A stretch of 64,000 bases of DNA from CAYQQU01 sp964419545. Its GTDB lineage: Bacteria > Bacteroidota > Bacteroidia > Chitinophagales > Saprospiraceae. Where the stretch lies: assembly GCA_964419545.1 (NCBI GenBank), contig CAYQQU010000013.1, positions 28,089 through 92,088 of the forward strand, written 5' to 3'. How positions within the stretch are numbered: position 1 is the stretch's first letter; each line of letters starts with the position of its first letter. Shown here piece by piece: positions 26,917 to 35,639 of the stretch. A model generated the notes under the pieces. It saw only the letters and a list, made by a program, of their open reading frames with translations, was not told where the DNA came from and did no database searches. A program made the position numbers and the translations under genes.

Positions 26917-27150
26917 CTACTTCTCCGGACAAGGCCCCGGGGTGTAATCTTCCAGCCCCAGGCAGGCGGCGTAGCAGTCGTTGGGGTAGGTCTCCCCATC
27001 GCAACCGCAAACCGGATCGTAGATTTCCGGACAGATACAATCCGCCATCGAGCCGTCCGCTACGCAAATATCGGTTTGACCGTCGTCATGACAAGCCGTA
27101 AACCCGAACAAACAAATCCAGAACAAAGCGAAAATGAGCAATGCTTTCAT
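26917..27150 (-). CDS. Kazal-domain lipoprotein
   Basis: A 77-residue predicted lipoprotein: signal MKALLIFALFW... with lipobox FTAC near residue 19, then a Cys-rich Kazal-type domain. The pattern CxCPxxxDPVCGCDGxTYxNxCxAxC is complete, including PVCGCDG and the closing PGPC. Kazal domains inhibit serine proteases in animals; bacterial copies occur in Bacteroidota, where surface protection against host or predator proteases is proposed. The start at 27150 was chosen because the signal peptide begins there; the longer frame upstream is not homologous to anything. Confidence 0.84.
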   Translation of the reverse strand: MKALLIFALFWICLFGFTACHDDGQTDICVADGSMADCICPEIYDPVCGCDGETYPNDCYAACLGLEDYTPGPCPEK

Positions 27151-27263
27151 TGGTGAAATTAGTTTTGATTCACCAGGGAAGACTGGCCGCCGGAGGGTGA
27201 TCGTTGGGGTAAGTTTGGTTAAAAGGGCGTTAAAAGGCGGAACCAAAGCCGATTGATCGCTTT

Positions 27264-28985
27264 TTACAGCAAAATCTCCCGCTCCAGCACCCGCATGTTC
27301 CCCTGCCGGTCGGTCACTTCCAGGCGAAACTGATGCTTGCCGGCGGGGAAGGTTCCGTCGAAATAATGGGTAATGCGATCTTTCTTCGCGTCGTATTCCA
27401 TGAGTATCCACTGCCCGTCGATGGTGGCGCGGTACGCTAGTTCCGGGCCGGGGCCGGTGGTGGGAAGATTGTCGGAGATCACGAACGCCATCGTCCGCCA
27501 GCCGCTCATATTGGTGTTGAAGTCAACGGCGCTGATCCGGGGCTTTATGGTGTCGATCATCACGCAATAGTCGCCCAGCGTACGAACCTTGGTTTTCAGC
27601 CGGCCTTTTCCCCAGCGGCCGCCGTAGTTGGTTACCCGGTTGTTGGGCTCGCAAAGGGCGATGAAGGCCCTGGCCCGCAGTTCGTCGGGAATGGGCCGGG
27701 GCCGGATCGCCATTTCAAACGAATGGTGCACCGGAGTCGTCGGATCGCCGAGATGGTAGACGGCGGAGTAGATATCGGCCGACTGGTCGTCGGCAACTTC
27801 GAGGAATAGGTAAAGGTCCTGGTAAAACGTCCCTTCCGAAAAGAATAACTCGATGCCGGGCTGGTCGATCAGGTTTTCCTCATCGTACGGCAAAAAATAG
27901 TTGTAAACCCCGTGATCCGCCTCCGGCGGGTTGCCGTCGCGGCGCAGCCAGCACTCGAAGCGGCGCGCATTGCCCGCCAGGTCGCGGGCGATCAGGGTCA
28001 CCTTGGTGGCGCGCCGCTCGCTCAACGCGATGACGCCGTCGTTGATCGCATCGGAATAAATGGTAGACAAGGCATTTCCCGGCAGCCGGTACATGCGGTT
28101 GAAGTAACTGCGGCTGGTGATCCGGGCGGCGAAATCCATGTGGGCGTTGATGTAGCGCGTTTCCGCAAACGAGAACCGGTCCATCGAAAAGGCATACGCC
28201 AGCGAATCGTCGACGTATAAGGACATGGCGTAGATGCCGTTCCAGTTCGACACCCCGTCCATGTGGTCGTACACCTTCAACGCCAGTCCGACCTCCTCGG
28301 CCGCCAGCCGGATCGTATCGCCGCTCACGCCGTAGTCGCCGCCGCTTCCGATGAGGTTGTAGGTCTTCTGATCAAGGGTGCGTCGTTCCTCATCCAGGCT
28401 GTAAATGCGCAGCTGGTGCATGCGCGGCGGACGGCGGTCGGCCACTTCCAGGCCCAGCGCCAGGGGATTGACCGGCATTTCGCTTTCTGTATCGCGGATC
28501 TCAAAATGCAGATGCGGCCCGAAGGAGCTGCCGGTGATCCCCATACGCCCGATTTCCTGCCCCTTGGAAAATGGGAAGCGCCCGGGCTCGGGCTGCACGT
28601 CGATAGCGAATGATTCCTTTTCGTACTGTACGCTTTTCACGTAGGCCGCCACTTCCGGCGTAAACCGGTCGAGGTGTGCATAAACGGAAGTATAACCGTT
28701 GGGATGATCGATGTAGAGCGCGTTGCCGTAACCGCCTCCTTCTACCTTGATGCGCGAGACGTAGCCGTCGGCCACTGCGTACAATGCCTCCCCGATCGAT
28801 CCTTTGATATCGATCCCGGCATGGAAATGGTTGGGCCGCAGTTCTCCGAAAGTGCCGGACAGGCGAAGCGGGCCGGCGACGGGCGCCGCAAAATCGACGG
28901 GTGCTTTGAAATAAAAAGCGGAGAACAGAAGTAGGATCAGAAGAAAAAGTAGTGTGGTGCGCATCCGGCTGTGGTTTTTGTTCAT
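27264..28985 (-). CDS. M23-family (LytM-like) peptidase
   Basis: A 573-residue exported protein. A short basic N-terminus leads into one signal/anchor helix, then a LytM domain with FHAGIDIKG (zinc His and Asp) and GPHLHFEIRD (catalytic HxH). The remaining ~350 residues are beta-rich modules without a clear family name. M23 enzymes cut peptidoglycan cross-bridges or Gly-rich proteins; this Bacteroidota architecture may remodel the wall or help export. The ATG at 28985 (MNKNHS) avoids an overlap with aat; MRTTLL at 28964 is an alternative. Confidence 0.88.
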   Translation of the reverse strand: MNKNHSRMRTTLLFLLILLLFSAFYFKAPVDFAAPVAGPLRLSGTFGELRPNHFHAGIDIKGSIGEALYAVADGYVSRIKVEGGGYGNALYIDHPNGYTSVYAHLDRFTPEVAAYVKSVQYEKESFAIDVQPEPGRFPFSKGQEIGRMGITGSSFGPHLHFEIRDTESEMPVNPLALGLEVADRRPPRMHQLRIYSLDEERRTLDQKTYNLIGSGGDYGVSGDTIRLAAEEVGLALKVYDHMDGVSNWNGIYAMSLYVDDSLAYAFSMDRFSFAETRYINAHMDFAARITSRSYFNRMYRLPGNALSTIYSDAINDGVIALSERRATKVTLIARDLAGNARRFECWLRRDGNPPEADHGVYNYFLPYDEENLIDQPGIELFFSEGTFYQDLYLFLEVADDQSADIYSAVYHLGDPTTPVHHSFEMAIRPRPIPDELRARAFIALCEPNNRVTNYGGRWGKGRLKTKVRTLGDYCVMIDTIKPRISAVDFNTNMSGWRTMAFVISDNLPTTGPGPELAYRATIDGQWILMEYDAKKDRITHYFDGTFPAGKHQFRLEVTDRQGNMRVLEREILL

Positions 28986-29013
28986 GGGATGGTTCAACTC
29001 CGCTGAAGCGGAG

Positions 29014-29706
29014 CTACGGTAGCTCTGACCAGTTGCCGCGCATGGTCGGCTCCCGGGTATGGGTACGAAGATATTCCAGAAAGTCCGACCGGTCAATATC
29101 CCGGGCGCCCAAACGCTCCAGATGTCCGGTGCGCTGCTGGCAATCGACGATAAAATAGTCCCATTTTTCGAGCAGGCGGACCAGGCTGATGAAGCCGAAT
29201 TTGGATGCATTGCTGACGTGCGTAAACATCGATTCCCCGAAAAATACTTTCCCGATGGCGATGCCGTACAGCCCGCCCACCAGTTCTTCGTCTTTCCAGA
29301 CCTCCACCGAGTGAGCAAACCCCAGCTCGTGCAAATGGCAATAGGCGGCGAGCATCTCTTCGGTAATCCAGGAACCGCCGCCCTGGCCTTTGCGCTGCGC
29401 TTTCTGGCAGGCCCGGATGACCGCTTCGAAGTCCGTGTCCAGCGTCAGACCGAACTTCTTCTGGTTAAAATAGGGCCGCATGCTTTTCGACACTTTCAAC
29501 TCGGAAGGAAACAGGACGAAACGCGGGTCCGGGCACCACCACAGGATGGGATCGCCGGGGTTGAACCAGGGGAAGATCCCTAGCTGGTAGGCCATCAACA
29601 GGCGCTCGGCCGACAAGTCGCCGCCAATGGCCAGCACCCCTTCCGGGTTGGCCAACTCGGGAGGCGGAAAAGCTAGTTCATCTTCAGAAAGCCAAAATAC
29701 CGGCAT
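29014..29706 (-). CDS. aat: Leucyl/phenylalanyl-tRNA-protein transferase
   Basis: A 230-residue enzyme that adds Leu or Phe from aminoacyl-tRNA to N-terminal Arg or Lys of proteins, marking them for ClpS/ClpAP in the N-degron pathway. LGIFPWFNPGDPILWWCPDPR, GGSWIT and FGESMFTH are the signature blocks. Length is standard. It lies between pdxA and the M23 peptidase gene on the minus strand, spaced 55 and 28 bases. Confidence 0.96.
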   Translation of the reverse strand: MPVFWLSEDELAFPPPELANPEGVLAIGGDLSAERLLMAYQLGIFPWFNPGDPILWWCPDPRFVLFPSELKVSKSMRPYFNQKKFGLTLDTDFEAVIRACQKAQRKGQGGGSWITEEMLAAYCHLHELGFAHSVEVWKDEELVGGLYGIAIGKVFFGESMFTHVSNASKFGFISLVRLLEKWDYFIVDCQQRTGHLERLGARDIDRSDFLEYLRTHTREPTMRGNWSELP

Positions 29707-29761
29707 AGGAGCGCTTTGGTTTGGAATGGAACGCCCGCACCGGCCGCATCGTTGAACATAC

Positions 29762-30847
29762 TTATGAGTTTTCTTCCTCCTCGATGATTTCCTCGTCTTT
29801 CTCGGTATCCTGCGCTTTTTCTTTCTTGACCAGTGGGTTGGACGTCATCTCTTCGTACTGCTGACGGTTTCGGGAAATGTCGATGGCGGTAAACAAAGCA
29901 TTGCGGAAAGAGGAGGGATCGGCTTCGTTCTTACCGGCGAGATCGTAAGCCGTACCGTGATCCGGAGAGGTGCGCACCGCGGAAAGGCCGGCCGTATAGT
30001 TGACGCCGTTCCCGAAAGATAATAGTTTGAAAGGGATCAGGCCCTGGTCGTGGTACATGGCGAGGATGCCGTCGAACTTGCGGTACTGGCCCGACCCAAA
30101 GAAACCGTCGGCCGGGAAAGGCCCCATCGTGAGCATTCCTTTTTTCTTCATCTCCACCACCGCGGGGCGGATCATTTTTTCTTCTTCCTCACCGAGCACC
30201 CCTTCGTCGCCGGCGTGCGGGTTCAATCCCAGCACCGCAATAGTAGGACGCTCCATGCCGAAGTCCGCTTTCAACGATTGTTCAAAGATCTGCAGCTTAC
30301 TGATGATCAGTTCTTTGGTCAGGGTCGGCGTCACTTCACCCAGCGGCAGATGATTGGTCGCCAAACCGATCCGGAGGTCGTCATTGACCATCAGCATCAG
30401 GCTTTCGCCTCCGCCCAGCGACTGAGACAGGTACTCGGTATGGCCGGGAAAAGGGAAGTCTGCCATTTTCATGGCGTTCTTGTTGATCGGCGCGGTTACC
30501 AGCGCATCGATCAGCCCCGCCTTGAGGTCTTTTACCGCCGCTTCGAGCGACAGGATGGCGTACTGGCCGCTTTGTTCGGAGGGTTTTCCGAGCGTGATGT
30601 TGACGCTCTCCTGCCAGCAATTGACGATGTTGACCCGGTCGGTATGCAGGCGGTCGCAGCTGCGCGTACCGTGAAACTGAAAATCTATAGAGACGATATT
30701 TTTGTGATAAGAAACAACTTTAGAGGACCCGTAAATGATTGGTATACAAATATCCAGTATTTTTGGATTAGACAGGGTTTTCAGCACAACTTCCAATCCG
30801 ATGCCGTTGATGTCCCCGATACTAATGCCTATTTTAGGTTTACCCAT
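29762..30847 (-). CDS. pdxA: 4-hydroxythreonine-4-phosphate dehydrogenase
   Basis: A 361-residue NAD-dependent enzyme of the DXP-dependent pyridoxal phosphate pathway. Motifs: ISIGDINGIGLEVVLK at the start, TAPINKNAMK, FPGHTEYL, GLNPHAGDEG and MYHDQGLIPFK, which carry the metal-binding His and Asp residues. The last ~35 residues form an acidic/lysine-rich tail (EKDEEIIEEEEN) beyond the usual end. The ATG at 30847 begins the homologous region. It is divergent from rsmA across 91 bases, and the two genes are neighbours in many bacteria. Confidence 0.95.
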   Translation of the reverse strand: MGKPKIGISIGDINGIGLEVVLKTLSNPKILDICIPIIYGSSKVVSYHKNIVSIDFQFHGTRSCDRLHTDRVNIVNCWQESVNITLGKPSEQSGQYAILSLEAAVKDLKAGLIDALVTAPINKNAMKMADFPFPGHTEYLSQSLGGGESLMLMVNDDLRIGLATNHLPLGEVTPTLTKELIISKLQIFEQSLKADFGMERPTIAVLGLNPHAGDEGVLGEEEEKMIRPAVVEMKKKGMLTMGPFPADGFFGSGQYRKFDGILAMYHDQGLIPFKLLSFGNGVNYTAGLSAVRTSPDHGTAYDLAGKNEADPSSFRNALFTAIDISRNRQQYEEMTSNPLVKKEKAQDTEKDEEIIEEEENS

Positions 30848-30938
30848 TTTTTGATGGTTTAAGAACTTTGTGCTATAAATTAACAAAATTAACAACCTCA
30901 ACGCAAAGGTTTACAACCTTCGCCAAAAAACTAACAAA

Positions 30939-31715
30939 TTGAAGGCGAAAAAATCTTACGGTCAGCATTTTCTCACCAACGAACACATCGCGCAACGAAT
31001 CGCCGACAGCCTGCAGCCCGACCAACGTTACCAAAACCTGCTGGAAGTAGGCCCGGGCGCGGGGATGCTCACCAAGTACCTCCTGGAAAAAGACCTCAGC
31101 CTGATCGTCGTCGAAGCGGATCGCGACATGGTGTTCTACCTCCAAAAACACTACCCCCGGCTCGCGGGCCGCATCGTCGGCGCCGATTTTTTGAAAACCA
31201 TCCTGAACGAATTTTTTAACGGCGCTCCCTTTGGGCTGGTCGGCAACTTTCCTTATAATATCTCTTCTCAAATCGTTTTCCACATGCTCAAATACCGGCA
31301 CGCGATCCCGGAGATGGTGGGCATGTTCCAGAAAGAAATGGCCGAACGCATCGTGGCGCCGCCCGGCGGTAAAACCTACGGGGTCATCAGCGTTCTGGCG
31401 CAGGCCTTTTACGAGGGCGAATACCTCTTTTCGGTGAGCAAAGGCAATTTTAATCCGCCGCCCAAGGTGCAATCGGCCGTCATCCGCCTGGCGCGCAAAA
31501 AGGACTACCAGCTGGACTGCGACGAGAAACTATTTCGCCGCATCGTCAAACAAGCTTTCGGACAGCGCCGGAAGATGCTGCGCAATTCCCTGAAGTCGAT
31601 CGTGCCCGACCACGCCATGCTGCAGGAGCCCTTTTTCCAGCAGCGCCCCGAACGCTTGTCCGTCGAGGATTTTGTCCGACTGGCGCAACGCGTGGAAAAG
31701 GAACTAAATGCATAG
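30939..31715 (+). CDS. rsmA: 16S rRNA (A1518/A1519) dimethyltransferase
   Basis: A 258-residue enzyme (KsgA) that dimethylates two adjacent adenines in helix 45 of 16S rRNA. It opens KKSYGQHFL, followed by the SAM motif VGPGAGMLTKYLL and the catalytic NFPYNISS; GQRRKMLRNSLK lies in the C-terminal domain. The start appears to be TTG at 30939, since homology begins at once and no ATG is near. yqeY follows 36 bases later. Confidence 0.95.
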   Translation: MKAKKSYGQHFLTNEHIAQRIADSLQPDQRYQNLLEVGPGAGMLTKYLLEKDLSLIVVEADRDMVFYLQKHYPRLAGRIVGADFLKTILNEFFNGAPFGLVGNFPYNISSQIVFHMLKYRHAIPEMVGMFQKEMAERIVAPPGGKTYGVISVLAQAFYEGEYLFSVSKGNFNPPPKVQSAVIRLARKKDYQLDCDEKLFRRIVKQAFGQRRKMLRNSLKSIVPDHAMLQEPFFQQRPERLSVEDFVRLAQRVEKELNA

Positions 31716-31751
31716 CCCTTTTTTTATAACATTGCAGAAAAAACAGAAGTT

Positions 31752-32198
31752 ATGAGCCTGGAAGAACGTATCATGCAAGACCTGAAAGCCGCGATGAAGG
31801 CTAAAGATCAGGCCGCGCTCCGCGGTATCCGCGCCATCAAATCGGCCATCCTCCTGGAAAAAACCAGCGGCGCCGGCAGCGAGATCTCCCCCGAAACGGA
31901 AATCAAAATGCTGCAAAAGCTGGTCAAACAAAGACGCGAATCGCTCGAGATCTACGAACGCGAAAACCGCGACGACCTCGCTCAAACGGAACGCGAAGAG
32001 ATCGAAGTGATCGAGCGCTACCTTCCCGAACAACTCGGCGAAGCCGAACTCGAAGCCAAGGTGAAGGAGATCGTAGACCGTACCGGCGCCTCCTCCATGA
32101 AAGACATGGGCAAGGTGATGGGCGTGGCTTCCAAAGAACTGGCAGGCCGCGCCGACGGCAAAGCCATCTCCGCAGTGGTGAAAAAAATGCTGGGCTAG
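31752..32198 (+). CDS. yqeY: GatB/YqeY domain protein
   Basis: A 148-residue protein consisting of the helical GatB/YqeY domain only (SLEERIMQDLKAAMKAKD, LRGIRAIKSAI, ERYLPEQLGEAELEAKV, MGKVMGVASKELAGRADG). The domain binds tRNA in the GatB amidotransferase subunit; stand-alone YqeY is of unproven function, possibly tRNA-related. The spacing of 36 bases after rsmA suggests co-transcription. Confidence 0.94.
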   Translation: MSLEERIMQDLKAAMKAKDQAALRGIRAIKSAILLEKTSGAGSEISPETEIKMLQKLVKQRRESLEIYERENRDDLAQTEREEIEVIERYLPEQLGEAELEAKVKEIVDRTGASSMKDMGKVMGVASKELAGRADGKAISAVVKKMLG

Positions 32199-32214
32199 CT
32201 GGCCCTGAGTCCTT

Positions 32215-32222
32215 ACTTTTGC
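32215..32222 (+). promoter_or_regulatory. Bacteroidota-type -7 box before the ALDH gene
   Basis: TACTTTTG fits TAnnTTTG and lies 30 bases before the start codon, after the end of yqeY. The -33 element is not evident. Confidence 0.42.
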
Positions 32223-32252
32223 GGCGAATTTCCACAAACCAAATCCTAAACC

Positions 32253-33779
32253 ATGAATCTCGACTTTCTTGAGGAACTTGGCCTGCAACCGGAAAATGCC
32301 GGCTCTTCTACCGGCCTTCGCTCCGGCGATTCCGGCCATTACATCGAATCGCACTCTCCCGTCGACGGCCGCCTGATCGGTAAGGTGAGCCGGACGACGC
32401 GCGAAGAATACGACCAGATCATCACCACCGCCGACGAAGCCTTCCGGGTATGGCGGGAAATTCCCGCACCCAAACGCGGCGAGATCGTTCGCCAGTACGG
32501 GGAAGTGCTGCGCGAAAAAAAAGACGCCCTGGGCCGGCTCGTCAGCTTTGAAATGGGGAAAAGCCTCCAGGAAGGCTGGGGGGAAGTACAGGAAATGATC
32601 GACATCTGCGACTTCGCGGTCGGCCTGTCCCGGCAGCTATACGGCCTCACCATCGCTTCCGAACGCCCCCATCACCGCATGATGGAACAGTGGCATCCCC
32701 TCGGCGTCGTCGGCGTCATCTCCGCTTTTAACTTTCCGGTGGCTGTATGGTCGTGGAATACGATGGTAGCCCTCGTTTGCGGCGACGTCGTCGTCTGGAA
32801 ACCTTCCGAAAAGACCCCCCTCTGCGGGGTAGCCTGCCAGAACCTCTTCCACAAAGTACTGCGCAACAACCAGGTGCCGGAAGGCGTCGTCAACCTGATC
32901 AACGGCAATTATGAGGTCGGGGAGTTCATGACCGGCGACCAGCGGGTGCCCCTCGTTTCGGCAACCGGCAGTATCCGCATGGGGAAAATCGTGGGCGCCG
33001 CCGTAGCGCAACGCCTCGGTAAAACCATCCTCGAACTGGGCGGCAACAACGGCATCATCATCACTCCCTCCGCGGATATGAACCTGGTGCTCACCGGCGC
33101 CCTCTTCGGCGCCGTCGGCACCGCCGGCCAGCGCTGCACCACTACCCGCCGCCTGATCGTACACGAAGAGGTTTACGATGAAGTGAAAAACAAACTGGCC
33201 AACGCCTACGGCCAGCTCCGGATCGGCAATCCGCTCGATGAAAATAACCACGTCGGACCGCTCATCGATAAGGAAGCCGTACAGAATTATCTCGACGCCC
33301 TGGAGAAGATCAAAGCCGAAGGCGGCAGTATGGTCGTCGAAGGCGGCGCCCTCAGCGGGGAAGGCTACGAAAGCGGCTGCTACGTCAAACCCTGCATCGC
33401 CGAGGTAGGGCACGATTTCGAAATTGTACATACCGAAACCTTCGCGCCTATCCTGTACCTCATCAAATACGGTACGCTACAGGAAGCCGTGAACTACCAC
33501 AACGAGGTGCCCCAGGGCCTCTCGTCGGCGATCATGACCAACAACATGCGCGAAGCGGAATTTTTCCTCTCCGCGGCCGGCTCCGACTGCGGCATCGCCA
33601 ACGTCAACATCGGCACCAGCGGCGCGGAGATCGGCGGGGCCTTCGGCGGCGAAAAAGAAACGGGCGGCGGCCGCGAATCCGGCTCCGACGCCTGGAAAGC
33701 TTATATGCGACGACAGACCAATACCATTAATTACAGCGACCAGATCCCGCTGGCGCAGGGTATTAAGTTTGATGTTTAG
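32253..33779 (+). CDS. amaB: ALDH7-type aldehyde dehydrogenase (likely 2-aminoadipate semialdehyde)
   Basis: A 508-residue NAD(P)-dependent dehydrogenase. Catalytic residues are in LELGGNNGIII (Glu) and GTAGQRCTTTRRLIVHEEVYDE (Cys). The C-terminal SGAEIGGAFGGEKETGGGRESGSDAWKAYMRR and LAQGIKF end closely follow the ALDH7A1/antiquitin group, which oxidises L-2-aminoadipate 6-semialdehyde in lysine breakdown and also betaine and lipid aldehydes. The exact substrate is inferred from subfamily. A long imperfect inverted repeat follows the stop. Confidence 0.88.
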   Translation: MNLDFLEELGLQPENAGSSTGLRSGDSGHYIESHSPVDGRLIGKVSRTTREEYDQIITTADEAFRVWREIPAPKRGEIVRQYGEVLREKKDALGRLVSFEMGKSLQEGWGEVQEMIDICDFAVGLSRQLYGLTIASERPHHRMMEQWHPLGVVGVISAFNFPVAVWSWNTMVALVCGDVVVWKPSEKTPLCGVACQNLFHKVLRNNQVPEGVVNLINGNYEVGEFMTGDQRVPLVSATGSIRMGKIVGAAVAQRLGKTILELGGNNGIIITPSADMNLVLTGALFGAVGTAGQRCTTTRRLIVHEEVYDEVKNKLANAYGQLRIGNPLDENNHVGPLIDKEAVQNYLDALEKIKAEGGSMVVEGGALSGEGYESGCYVKPCIAEVGHDFEIVHTETFAPILYLIKYGTLQEAVNYHNEVPQGLSSAIMTNNMREAEFFLSAAGSDCGIANVNIGTSGAEIGGAFGGEKETGGGRESGSDAWKAYMRRQTNTINYSDQIPLAQGIKFDV

Positions 33780-33876
33780 TGGTTGGTTGGTTGGTCTTTG
33801 GTTGTTGGTCTTTGGTCTTTAGCAATTTCAGGACGCCAAAGACCAAAGACTAAAGACCAAAAACCAACCAAACAAA
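33780..33876. repeat. Imperfect inverted repeat built from GGTCTTTGG units
   Basis: The left arm repeats GGTTGGT and GGTCTTTGG; the right arm carries the complementary CCAAAGACCAAAGAC and ACCAACCAAAC units. The arms could form a hairpin of about 40 bp between the convergent ALDH and nucleotidyltransferase genes. Low-complexity origin is clear; a terminator or mRNA-end role is plausible on both strands. Confidence 0.7.
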
Positions 33877-33879
33877 CAA

Positions 33880-34779
33880 CTACTTCCACAAAGGCGCGGG
33901 GTACTTCCCTTCTTCCGTGAGCTTTTTGAAAGCGTCCTGCACCATGGGTTTGTCTTCCTGGTAGGTTACGCCATACCACTTTTCGGAATTGGGCAGTACG
34001 GAGAGCTTGTGGGTGCCTTCTTCCACCAGCCGGTTGATGACCAGCGGGATATAGAACTCCGCTTTGGGGTTGTCGGGATTTTCGGCGACGAATTTCAGGA
34101 AATCTTCGCGGAGGATTTCGAAGATATTCGGATGGAAGCCCCAGATGTTCATCGATACCAGCGAATCGACGGCGAGGGGTTTGAGTTCGCCGTCTTCTTC
34201 ATAGGCGACGCCGTCGCCTTGCCAGCGCACTTTATGGCGCTCCACTACTTCGGTGAGGTATCCGTTTTCGTCCATAGCCGCAACGCCGCGGTTGACATGG
34301 CCGGCGTCGGAAAGGGTTTTGGACAATTCGTAGCCGATCATTGCGTAATGATCGGGGGCGCATTTGTCGCGCAGGAAATCGGCCAGGGCGTGGATGCCGG
34401 ATATGCCGTAATAATCGTCGGCGTTGATCACCGCAAAAGGTTCCTGAATGGCTTCGTGCGCCACCAGCACTGCATGGGCCGTACCCCAGGGTTTTTGCCG
34501 TTCGGGAATGTTGTCGAGGCCTTCGATCGGAGTATTGATCTCCTGATAGACGTAGGCCGATTCGATCTGGTCGTCAAATTTTCCGCCGAACTTTTCCTTG
34601 AAAGCATCCTCGATGTCGGGGCGAATAACGAAAACGACCTTCCCGAATCCGGCGCGGATCGCATCGTAGATGGAATATTCAATAATGGCTTCGTCGTGGG
34701 GTCCCACCCCGTCAACCTGCTTGAGGCCGCCGTAGCGACTGCCCATGCCGGCTGCGAGAATCAATAGCGTTGGTTTCAT
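33880..34779 (-). CDS. Sugar-phosphate nucleotidyltransferase family protein
   Basis: A 299-residue protein of the nucleotidyltransferase (NTP_transferase) fold. It starts PTLLILAAGMGSRYGGLKQ, the NTP-binding loop, with the catalytic Lys-Gln, and later INADDYYG carries the metal-binding Asp residues. Family members join a nucleotide to a sugar phosphate; the subgroup here is one of uncharacterised Bacteroidota enzymes, so neither sugar nor base can be named. ATG at 34779 preferred to the TTG at 34788. Confidence 0.85.
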   Translation of the reverse strand: MKPTLLILAAGMGSRYGGLKQVDGVGPHDEAIIEYSIYDAIRAGFGKVVFVIRPDIEDAFKEKFGGKFDDQIESAYVYQEINTPIEGLDNIPERQKPWGTAHAVLVAHEAIQEPFAVINADDYYGISGIHALADFLRDKCAPDHYAMIGYELSKTLSDAGHVNRGVAAMDENGYLTEVVERHKVRWQGDGVAYEEDGELKPLAVDSLVSMNIWGFHPNIFEILREDFLKFVAENPDNPKAEFYIPLVINRLVEEGTHKLSVLPNSEKWYGVTYQEDKPMVQDAFKKLTEEGKYPAPLWK

Positions 34780-34976
34780 GAATGACAAATGATTTATGAC
34801 AGATGTTTCCTAATCGAATACCGGTCGCCTGTGAAAAAGCATCAGCCCAAGATGCTGTTGGCCATGCCAGGCGCTAGGGAATTGCATTTTTGGAGTAGCC
34901 TCCGGTGAGCGACCCTAAAATTGGCATATTTGCCGAATTAAAGCAAATGGAAATAGAAAAAATTCGAATTCGACGG

Positions 34977-35639
34977 TCAACGGTTGTTCAATTCCTCTAC
35001 AAATCGGCTGACCTGCCGGTCAACCCGCCAGCGATGAAAGAGGTTTCCGCCGACCAGCACCACACAACCCAGAGCAAAGATGGTGATGCGCGAGCGCTCA
35101 ACCAAAGGAGCGTGCATTTGATAGAAAGGCCGAACCAGGAGCACCTCAATGGAAATAACCAGCGCGGTAAGTAAAAAGAGGAATATACTGACGGCGCGGG
35201 CGTGCTGCAACAGGGCCGGCTCTTTTTTGCGGAGGCATTTTTTGAGAAAAAGACAGGCGTCGGAGTTGCTCGTATCCATACGCAATAACTCTTTGAGGAT
35301 GTACTCCGCCCGGTCAAAGTCGTGGGTCTGATAGCAGGAAGCTGCTTTGCGAAACAACATCTTCCGGAAAATGTCTTCCCCCCGAAAAATAACGATGTTG
35401 CGCTGAATGACGGCTTCAATGACGAGGTCTACCATCAACAAATGCTTCTGGTAGGCCCCGATCTCGAAAAGGGCGTCGACATAGGCCGTCAGCATGTCGA
35501 AATATTCCTGCTCATCCAGCCGACGGATATTCGCTTCGTGATCTTCGTAGAAATGAACGATCTTTCGATAATCGTTGATTTCGATCTCTTTGAAGTCGCG
35601 ATAAACCTTACTGTGATATGTCGACTGGTAATAGGCCAT
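34977..35639 (-). CDS. TPR-like protein with two membrane helices, unknown function
   Basis: A 220-residue protein I do not recognise. The first ~145 residues are helical and TPR-like (YVDALFEIGAYQKHLLMVDLV; FRKAASCYQTHDFDRAEYILKELLRMD), then two membrane helices (VSIFLFLLTALVISIEVLLV and ITIFALGCVVLVGGNLF) separated by a short loop, and a basic tail. It would be an inner-membrane protein with the repeat region in the cytosol. Its start codon shares one base with the stop of the cyclase gene upstream (TAATG), indicating coupled translation. Confidence 0.7.
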   Translation of the reverse strand: MAYYQSTYHSKVYRDFKEIEINDYRKIVHFYEDHEANIRRLDEQEYFDMLTAYVDALFEIGAYQKHLLMVDLVIEAVIQRNIVIFRGEDIFRKMLFRKAASCYQTHDFDRAEYILKELLRMDTSNSDACLFLKKCLRKKEPALLQHARAVSIFLFLLTALVISIEVLLVRPFYQMHAPLVERSRITIFALGCVVLVGGNLFHRWRVDRQVSRFVEELNNR

